Assembly: GCA_000444245.1 (NCBI GenBank)
Contig: ATSW01014779.1
Location: forward strand, 1 to 27,005
Reading direction: 5' to 3'
Length of the DNA: 27,005 bases
Source: Botryllus schlosseri
Lineage: Eukaryota; Chordata; Ascidiacea; Stolidobranchia; Styelidae
Positions 1 through 10,700 of the stretch are shown here, one piece after another; position 1 is the first letter of the stretch; the number at the start of each line of letters is the position of its first letter. A program made the translations under genes and the position numbers. The notes below the pieces were generated by a model that was not told the origin of the DNA, ran no database searches, and saw only the letters and a program-made list of their open reading frames with translations.

Positions 1-1427
1 TACCGGTCACATAATCTTTCCCCAAGGAAATATTACCGTCCTATTGGTTTCTATGCTCCCGACACTATAATTTTCATACTAATGACCAGACACCGACCTT
101 GCGTTATAGTAGGTGGCGCTTTAAATGACGATTCGACTGATCTGATACCTTGTTTGCCGGGTCCGCGTTAGTTTTTTTCTTCTATTTTGAAAAATGAACT
201 ACAATATTCAGAAATGAGCCCTCTCAAGCATCCGCTTAATCGACATTCTTCTAATAGTTGTCGGTATTTAATTTTAGTCTGCGCGACCCCAGAGAATAGG
301 CAAACGACTCCTAGTTCGGGCACCCCTGGTTTACGCTCTTTAACAGGCCTGTTACAATTCAAACAGGTATTTCCAGAATATGATTTATTTGCCTTTTCGG
401 AAAAATAGCGATTATAGTATATTGGAAATAATCTCTACAATTCTTCAGTTTAACTCAAAATTACTAACCTAACTGTAGGTTTGTAATCTATAGTTTAACA
501 GAGATCGTAAATGATAACACTCCACTAGTCTATGTATTGTTATACTTCCGCGTTAGTGGGTCTATTGGTAAAATTATGAATGCTGAGAAACAAAGTATCG
601 AATCAAGATGAGATATCATTATATCACGTATACTGCCAAACCAGTATGTCTACAAACTGAAACTGGATGTTCACATTGGTTTCCGAGATGATAATACATC
701 CGTATGTTGATATCCGTATCTGAATCGCCTTAGACAAAAACGTAAACAGTATTGTGATGAGTAATTGCCGAAAGGTTCACGCAAAAAGATATTACTTCTA
801 CGACCCGGATGAATTGATGTTATTTCTTATACATATTTTCTACCAGATACGTTGAAGTTTGACATCTATATATCTACTATATACTAAGTTATACTTGGTA
901 TTCGAAACAAATATTTTTAATATTTGAATATTGCAAGCTATCACTTTATAACTTAATAACTGAAAACTATAATAATTTACTGATTAAAAGATCATTCATC
1001 ATCATTACTTGATTGACAAATTGTTGATGAGTAGGACTATATTTAATCTTGAATAATATTTCGCTATGACATCCTCTAAATAAAAATGATGATCCAAAAT
1101 AGTACAGATATTTTAACTAAACAAAATTATACGATCATACCAGAGATGGCCGATTGATAATATAAGAATATCATTCCGTTTTTGAGCTGCAAAGTCAAGC
1201 TCGAATGCACATTGTGCATTATGTGCAAATGCAAATGGATCTCGTATTATGTCTGACTCCAGGTCTATATATCCGGGACTGACTAAATTTTAACCAAAAG
1301 TCGCATGTGAATTCACAACAATTTGAAAATCGACTTTAAAATCCCAATCCAGTTCAGCAGTAATCCATAAATTCAAATCAGTCAGTTTCCAAATACAAAT
1401 GCATGCCTATATCTGGTCAAAAGTCTG
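1..1427. other. 3' flank of the main gene, no gene seen
   Basis: AT-rich sequence with only short, unrecognisable ORFs on both strands. On the minus strand an ATTAAA at 1042-1047 could be the poly(A) signal of the long form, about 380 bases after its stop; nothing firmer is visible. Confidence 0.4.
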
Positions 1428-1729
1428 TTATAACTTTTTACAGCAGAACCGGACTTTATAGTCTTCGCACTGCGCATCTCGCTGCTTGTAATTATGGCAG
1501 CTTAAACCGAACCGAATTCCAATTTTGACAGTTTCTCCCGATTCCGTATAAGCCGTGTTGTTCTTAACGAGCTTGGCTTGGATAGCGGTGGGTCGCATGC
1601 AGACGGCAGTCCGGTTTCCCCTTCTAATTCGATTGAGATACTCCAGGTCCCCGGTCCCGCTCTTTGGATTGTCGATGTTAAACCAGGCTGTCCACTGGCT
1701 GTCTTTGCACGTGCCGACTTGTCCAGCAA
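1428..1729 (-). CDS. Exon 9: Mucin2/CILP WxxW domain, terminal exon
   Basis: The acceptor AATTTCCAACAG opens the exon in phase 1; TAA is at 1428-1430 (302 nt, residues 650-749). The Mucin2_WxxW (CILP/MUC2) pattern is nearly complete: CKDSQWTAWFN, I-D-N-P-x-x-G-x-G-D-L-E (668-679), then C-x-x-P-x-A-I-x-A, G-L-S-C-x-N, and C-E-D-Y-K-V-R-F-C-C near the end. In known proteins this domain lies in secreted mucins, CILP and related matrix proteins. Here it is the last domain and stops four codons after the VRFCC motif begins to close the domain, so it is full length (about 95 residues). No canonical AATAAA follows closely; ATTAAA lies at 1042-1047. Confidence 0.9.
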
Positions 1730-4700
1730 CTGTTGGAAATTGTAATTTTTGAAGTAAAACTATGATAACAATTTATTTAAAAGAAATCGTAATTTTACAG
1801 GAATTCACAGTGATTTTGTAATCATTCTTCGTTTTCACAATTGATTTGATCTTCCGGAGCACCATTCACGCTATGGGTGATATGTAACTCAGATATCAGG
1901 AATGCTTGACATATCTGATATATACAGAGACTATATAGTCTATCTGTTCAAGTATATGCTTTGCTTATGGTTTTCACGCTCGACTACCATGCAGCAAGGC
2001 AATCTGAGTCGAGATATATTAATATAATATGTGTTGGAAGAGTTGACAAATTTTCCTCATGACACTGAAAGTCACTCACGCTTTTTTGGTTTCGTCACAT
2101 GAACTCTGAACATAGTCGACACTTGTCTCGATCTACCCTTGTTTTCTTCGGCATTGCAATTCGAGACGACGTTATATAAAACCGTTTTCGACCTCATCAC
2201 CATTGCCAGCTTTTGCGAGAGACACTGAGGTGCATTAATGGCTTTCATTACGATCGGTTTTGACGGCAGAATATTTATAATTCCGTTGCTGGATAAACGG
2301 AAGTTAATGCGCCCGCCGGACGCTTGTGATATGATCTTTTTGAGGTTAGTAGCTCTTTTCGATCTCGTCGAAGTTCTGTTCTGCAGACCGATGTCACTTT
2401 GCGAGCAACTTCGTATGTATTCTGTTCTGATCTGCGTAATTCTACATAAGATCAAAACATATAGTTCTTCGGTAAACTCACAGATACTCACTTGCACTCA
2501 GAACGATGTTTGTTAAGGAATCTCACTAGTTGTCCGATTTTGTAGGATGGTTTGAACATCTCAGTTCCCGGCTTGGTGATGATGACTCTGTGTAGGAAAG
2601 CGGTATTTGAAAGACACTGGACATAATTCGTTTCCGATCCAGGGCATCCGAGCATTGGTTCAAACTTTTGATAAATCGGAGGACGATACACCGGCGGCTC
2701 CACGTTTTCACAACGGGTCGACGATCCCTTCGGAGCTATTAAGAGTTGCAAAGTAAATTCACCTCATATTAATTATACTTTCGTGTGCGATGAAGAAATT
2801 GGGACTTTCTTATTAAACCGAATGCGAATGCCATTTTCTGTGACTCCAAACGCCATTCCTTTATTGGTTATACTCGTAGCTTTCATTGGCGTTAAAATCG
2901 AGTAACACTAAAAAGACTTACTCATGTACTTGACAATGCAATTCTTCACGTGCGGATATTTGTACGAATTAGGCTTTATGAGATATTTCAGATTGTCCAG
3001 CCAGCATTCTAAACCTTTCTCTCTTAAACAGATTTCACATCAGTAAATAACACAAGAATTCATCACTATATGTTCATCCAATGACGGATATACCTGCAGA
3101 AAAATGTGTCGGTAGCATAATACCAGGTGTCATCCCAGACCACGTAGTCGACCAGGGTTCTCCAACGAACACTCACGCCCGCCAACTTCTTGGAGAGGCA
3201 TTCCGTGAAAAACGGCCTGACACTTTTCGGAACGCCTTTCCCGCCTTGGCACTTCGGACGACATCCTTGAAAACAGGCAAATTTTGTGGGCAGAGCATAA
3301 TTTGATATGCAAAGCGACATTTCCATATTCCACCAGCCTCTGCCTGTCTTTTCCATAACATATATTATACATTCCACATACTTCCTACTTTCTCAGTGTC
3401 CCGACATCTCATATACATTTATATTTTGCTGTGTGGATATCCTTCAGTGTTTACATGCTAATGACTGTGGATGGAATTATGCACTGTGCATTCCTGATAC
3501 ATCAATTCCACCGCCAATGTTGTTGTGAGACGTATCAACGATTTAGGTAACTTCATCATTGAAGACAGCTAAGATAAATATAAAGGACTCTTTTGGACTT
3601 AAATAGAAGCGAGTTGGACTCAAGACATGCAAAACTAGTGTGTGAACGCATTGCTGACCTGCAGTGAGGATGATCGGAAAATTATATAAACCAAAGTTGT
3701 TGTCGCATTATAAAATCTCTTAAAATACAACTTTGCATTGCAGCAATCCTCACTCCTCAGGTATGTTGTGATAGCGGGTCAACTTATCCCCGTTACATAT
3801 ACACAGATGATATTCAGTAGGTTCATTAGTCTACACGAGATGTGTCAACTCATTATTTGTGAGTTGGAGATTTATCGATGCTCCTCATCGATCCGATCGG
3901 GATCAGGGGTGTCTGACAAAAGCCTCGAAAGAAAGTGTCTAGGAAGGGGGTATATTCTACCGATACTATATTAAAGTAGCTAAGGTATTCATCATGCGGC
4001 CTATATTTCCTGAGATATTTCTTGAGATACTTAGAAAATAACCAGTCCCACCCGGTTACCCCCTTTCCTGGCCACTTTCGTCAAGATGGATAGATGGATT
4101 GGATACCCCCTTAACGGATACGCCCCGCACTAGCATGACGATATTTCTGATACCTTAGTTAGTTAGTAGCCTAGGCTTCCGAACATTTCGTATACTGTCT
4201 CCTTAACCCCTATAGTAACTTTATGTTACTTGAGATGATGTATAAGTGTTTAGGCGGCCGGGTAATTGGGATCATGTGATACTATATATACAGCCGACAC
4301 CATGCTATGTCCTTGTCGCGGGGAAACTAACAGCCTGCTTTAGGTTACCTTGCGTCTCCTCAAAAAACAATAACACCACAATGTATATTGCGAAGCGTCT
4401 GCATATCATCGTGGATCCAGCGGGTTTCATCTAACGGACGTTTACCGCTACCCATCCAGGAACTTGTCTGTCGTCTCTAATATAGCACATTTGCCTCCGG
4501 GGTTTGATTTAAACGCTAGCAATAGCGTATATCTACACTGTAGATTCTAAAGAGAGTGATATCATCCATACCGATGAAATTCAACACCTGTAGTGTCAGT
4601 GTCATTACACAGCTTGACACGCGTGACTTTGTGAGATATTGATTGAACGCAGAAACTACGTAAATGACGTCAACGACATCATACGCATTAGGCAATGTTT

Positions 4701-7700
4701 AAATATATAATTATTGTTTTATCGAGAGGCAAATAGCAACTTGAAATTTTATACCGTATATACTTCAAACAAATAAAAGGAGACACACCACAGACAGGTT
4801 TATTACTAATACCGAGAATACTATTACCGAGATGGACACCTCCGAAAATACTATTACCGAGAATGGACATTACCGAGAATGTATATTACCGAGAATGGAC
4901 ATTACCAAGAAAGGCAACGACCAAGAATGGACATTACCGAGAAGGACATTACAGAGAACAAGGTCTATACTTGAGATTTGACATAAAATGCACACACATA
5001 GGGTTTCGAAAATCTCAACATCGGGATCCAAATTCCTTGAATTTCAACCTACTGACACTAGTTGTGTCACCGTGACAGCAAAAAACGTTTAACACAAAAC
5101 TAAGATGGAGCTTGCGGCAGAATAGTACTGACTTTAAAATACTTTTACTTAAAGTATCACGCTCTTCTGCTTGTGGAAAATAAGATGACTCCTTCCCGTC
5201 AGTGCTACAAGTTTGACCAGGGAACAGGCTGGATTTAGCTCCGCTGTCGTACGCTATACGATGAAAATCCGAATGGAGAAGACGTCTTTGCCTATCTGGA
5301 AGACGCAAACTGATTTGTGCCTCGCCACTTACCAAAATCGAGTTTCGAAAACACCCGCGTATATCTTGAATGCGTGCGGATATACGTAACCCAGTTGTAT
5401 TAAAATAATGGTCCAGTGTCGTACGCAAATGGTTTTACACCTCTATAATTGAGCATCGAGAGTTACGCCGAAGTATCAGGGATATATCTAGTTTTAGATA
5501 TCCCTGGAAGTATACACACAAAAACAACGAAGCAGGAGATCTCGTCGACCTCGTCTCTCTTATATCAGCAGTTCTCAAACTTGTTTAGACACGCCCCCCT
5601 TTTTGATAGCGTCCCCTTATCGTCATATCACAAATGCGATCAGAATGCTGGCAATCCCAACAGATATTTTGATGGCATGGGTGGTTACGACTGTTGATGA
5701 AATAATTCTCAAATATGAAATTGGGACCAACACACAGAGCAATAACTACGAATTGGAGGTAAATCGCGTGGAGCGCGAAATTTTTTTTCATTTGACGCAG
5801 CTTCGCCCCCTTCAGATGCTTTCACGCCCTCCAAGGAGGGCGCGCCCCTCAGTTTGAGAACCAATGCTCTATCATACCAGTCAGAACCTGATTTCACGGA
5901 TAATTATATAAATTATAATCCTATCTCCAAGGCGGAATCTGTTAGCCTATATCGTGATGGATCTTGAGATGATTCGGTTCGCTTGGAAGAGTAACGTCTA
6001 TACGTCGCGTTTTAAATTCGTTTTATTACTGAACGCCCTGCTCAAATATTTGGGCAAATGGATTAGGCTCCCATCATATATAGGCGCAGTGGTTCCCAAC
6101 CGGCGGGGAATTAAATGGTTTGTGGTGGGAATAGACGTATTTGTAAAACATCATATACAGGATAGTCTACAATCTACATATTTACGGAGACACGTACGCG
6201 ATTACCGTTACCAGTTAACTGCTCTGGAATGTATGTATCGAAAATTATAAATTGAAAGCGTCCTCCGATGACGCCTAAATGTCCTAATTTTTGGGAATTT
6301 GTCCTCTTTTTCTCTGAAAAGGATTTGAATGACATGAAAAATGCGAGCCCGACGCTGTGAACGTCAGAGTTTCGTAAAAAATCGGAAGCCGAGTCAAAGT
6401 GATGACCTTTTTTTGTCAACACAATGCTATCGGTCGAAAAAATTTCAAAATCACCAGTTTTCTTGGAGATTTCAGAATTTACGGTACCCTATTTTAAAGG
6501 GTATATTGGAGTTTTGGGTAGTGGGAAATGAAGACTCGGAATAAATCTGAAGCGGGGAATGAAGACAAAAGGGTTGGGAACCACTATAGCGCAACAATGG
6601 CGTGGAGAAACAATACCTGACATCACTGACCATGACCAATGACCATGCGCCGCGTCTCGCGAGTAATCTGAATTTCATCGTTTTAAATGACGTTGAATGT
6701 TTTTATTATTTCCTCGGTATTGTCCATTCTAGGTCATGTCTTTCTCGGTAATGTTCATTATCAGTAACAGCATTCTCGGTATTGCACATTCTCGGAAATA
6801 TACATTCTCGGTTGTGTCCATCTCGGTAAAAGCATTCTCGGTTGTGTCCAATGTCCATATCGGTAATAGCATTCTCGGTATTGACCGGATAGCGGATACG
6901 CCACACATCAATACACCAATACTGGGAATATCGAAACCCTACAGCTGTTGGTTTTACCTACTACAGCTGTTGGTTTTACCTATTTTAGCTAGCTATCTCA
7001 ACTACAAATCTGTGATACCCCAGATGACAATTTGAACTCGCCTGCTAAGCACTGAACAGTGAACACGGGACAACCTTAGGTTAACACACACATATTGCGA
7101 CAAGGGATATATTTATTCTAAAAAACAGTAGGCAGAGCAATCAGTTGAACATAAATTAGGAAATACTTTAAAATATAAATATATTGCAACAAACGTGAAC
7201 ATGTAATAATCTCCTTGTTTAGACAGACAGTAAATATTCTGAGAGACAATTACGGAATACGCACAGTAGGGACACCTTTTACGGAATTGCTATCGAACCA
7301 AAGCAAAGCAATTAACGCCGACGTTGCACTTCCGATGTGACAAGCTGCTATTTCGCCCGATGTTGTTCATTCAACCGTTCTCTTGACTTTTGTGATGTCA
7401 TGCGGTGCACGATAAGAAAAGATTTCGGAGTTCTGAATCATTTTTCACCAGACGGATCATAACAGTGTCCAGGCAAGTCTTCGCTGAGTTGCTTCGCGCT
7501 TGAAGAAGACTGCATGCTCGGGATGGCTCATTCGTCGTGGGATCGATCGTCTTTTCACTTCTAGATAAATGAGGATGGGTGTTCGTATTAGTTCATTCCT
7601 CAAATTACAGATATCTATGCTCAAATGCGACTTCAGTCCTTCCTTTTCATTAATACATGAATAAACAGTGCTCAGACAATTTACCGCTTCGGAACTATTA

Positions 7701-10700
7701 GAGTAAGAAACCGTGATTCATTGCCCATCCGACATAACTATTTTTGATCACGATCATTTGTGCTAAAGTCATAGTCAGGCATATTGCAATCGGCAAAGAC
7801 GACGCGGTCCGCAAATCAATAATCAAGTTACTGCGTTGAAAATTATATATCCGTGTATAAAATAGCTGAGTAGGCTTAGTCATGCAATAACAGGGTACGG
7901 CAGATAACATAACTTACGAGCAAGGCGATGCATACTCTTGAAAGAACCGGATTACCGACGCCATGTCATCCTTAGAACGGGGCTGCATGTTAATCGACAG
8001 AGATCGCATGCTTGACATATAAGGATTTTCCACCGATGTAGTGACGCACCGTTCAAACCTTGATTCCGAAGCGTCATCGCAGCGCTGAGATGTCACAAAT
8101 GGCGCAATGCCTAAAATGCATGCCTCGGTTAATGACTCGTACAGATTGCAGATGGCAGTTTCGCAAAATTATTCCCGAATTATTAGGGTTACCATGTTTT
8201 GGAAATTTGAAGAGAGGACACTTTTCCAAAATTTCCGGACTTACAATACTGGAATAAAATCCTGAAAAATTGGTAAATTTTTTCCGACTTTGTGGTCGGT
8301 TAACTGAAAAAAAGGTAATTTTTCTGGATCACGCCCGGGAAAACCCGTCGGTCCGTTACTTGGCCGCTGATTTCCTATATCTCAGTCCAATTTCCACGTA
8401 AATTTAACCAAAATCCTCAGAAAAGGGGACAAATTCTCAAAAAAGAGCACATTTAGGCGTCCTCCGAGGACACTTTCAAAAAAGTCAAAAAAGAGGACAA
8501 ATCCTCAGAAAAGAGGACGTATGGTAACTAGGGTTGCATTTATAACAAACGGTGTTTTAAAACACTTTGTTTTAAACTTGTTTTAAACAGTGTTTCAAAA
8601 AAAGGCCTTTAAAAAATTGTTTTTTAAGCAGTAAAATTATGCCATAATTGTGTCATTACTTTAAAAAAACATTTTATGAGCCTACGGACAATGACCACCC
8701 GATGTTGCCGACGTATATCGAAATGGGATGGTTGGAACCTTCAAAATAGTCGGTTCAACAGCAATAGTACATATATTTCGTCAAATGAGCTATTTCTACC
8801 CTATATTTTCAATTGTCAAGGTCAATCCCCTATGACGTCACAATTGAATATTCGTGACGTCATGGCTTTTTTAAAAAACACATAAAAACAATAAAAAACA
8901 TGCTTTAAATTAGGGCCTTGTTTTAAACATGTTTGTTTTGAATTGATTTTCGTTTTAAATGCAACCCTGATAGTAACCCTGCCGATTACGAGCTAACCGA
9001 GCTTACGTCGGAGTCAGTCCATTTTCCGCGTAGGCTATAACTTGTTACAGACATGCAGGTCGCAGACATTGTATTTGAAAATATGTAGGCCATTACACAG
9101 AATTTAGTTTGGTAAAATAGGTATGTTACCTGACGACGGATATCTGCCTGGAGCGGTGGATATAAACGGACTTTTCGTTCTTGTCGGCTGCCAGCTGCCA
9201 CCATATTGAAACGGTCCGCTGGTTGGCGGAAGTGTCGTTTGCTGCGTCATACTGCGATAGTGTCGTAGCAAAAGCAACAGGTTCATGTCGTTCTGCGTCA
9301 GAGGCTGTCGTCTGTAACTGGACTGGTAATGCACTCTTGCCAGCGGTGTCCTAGTAGACATCAGCGCCATTGTAGTTTGTTGAGTTGGTACCCGCCATTG
9401 ATTCACTACAGGGGGTAGAGTAGTGGATTTAGATGTAACATGTGGTCGCTGAGTCACGGAAGCGTGCGGGTTAAGCCAACTTGGCAGTGTGGATGGGTTA
9501 GGGTGACCTGGGGATATAAATCGCGGTGCCACAACCGGCGCCTGTGTTCTCGCGGGAGGAACAAAAACAGGCGCAACAGTTCTATGCGGATTGTGCTGCA
9601 CGGGCGCTGGTTGTTGTGGGCGGTACGAAGGAGCCCTCGGAGGAACATATGGGATACTTCGATAGGTGGCCTGTTGTGGAGCTGTCGTAGGCGATGTTGT
9701 TTGCTGCGCGCTGTTTTGAGATAACCTCTGCCTTCGAAACCAGGAGAGCCAAAATGTAGATCCCACATCTCTCTTTCGACGACCTGACCTCGCAACTGCG
9801 TGAAAATTAAAACAAATATTAGGTTACACGACATCTGATTCGTCAATCTCGGAGAAGTCATTAGTAGGTGTCGTTCAGCAGTTGAAAAATACAACTCTAT
9901 TTTGATAAAGGGCGTATACAAGTGTGCCGAGATTGGCGTACCTCAGCGGTTTCTATGATTTTCATCCGCCCAAGACACACAATGTACACGAAATGCAATG
10001 CATAATGCGATGTTATGACCAGCTATGAGGATGTCGAAACCACCAAGAACGGTCTATCATTCTTGCATCCACATCACCTAATCGTTAGCTCCATCATTAT
10101 ACAATACATTAACATTGCACACTCACAAAGAACTCACGAATGTTGTCACCGGCGGAAATTGGAGGGAAAGGGCAAATGCGATCATGCGATCACCACCGAT
10201 TTTCGCATTTTCTACAGAGTGAGGAGGATGTTGTTGGCCATGTCACGATGTATATGCGACGTCATCTCCCTAATGAAGTTTTTATTTTTGTTCCCGTATC
10301 AAATTGAAATGTGCTTACGCCACCGTTTCTTCACTTTACTATGGAATCGATTTAGGTTAACGGAGGCGCGGTCAAAATTGACCTGCTCGCAAAGAAGAAC
10401 GCATGCGCTAGATGGTATCATTGAGCTATAAAAGTTTGATCATTTTTATGATGTACGATTGTACGCCACATTACACTCCCGTACGCTAAGGTACGCAACG
10501 CATCCTAGTTTGTATCTAATGTTATCGAATCGAAGCTTGAAACAGGGCAGGCTCACCTTGGAGTCGAGAAATATTGTCTTTAAATCGAGGTGTGGTTCGA
10601 CCTCCGGTACTAGCATATTCGCGAATGCATTCTCTGATATGCCGTATATATACCGATGTTGGGTCGACGAGGAATTTCACTTGCCCGCGCCAACATTCGT

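Noticed and set aside
4806-4966. CRISPR-like regular repeats
   Set aside because: Units are short, degenerate and without unique spacers, in an animal genome; it is a transposon-type subterminal repeat cluster.
5015-5428. 137-codon minus-strand ORF with a strong internal donor at about 5330
   Set aside because: The frame is closed just upstream and no acceptor or signal-like start precedes the donor. No motif in common with the main gene.
10015-10431. 138-codon plus-strand ORF
   Set aside because: It lies in the intron between exons B0 and 4 and has no recognisable domain or splice support.
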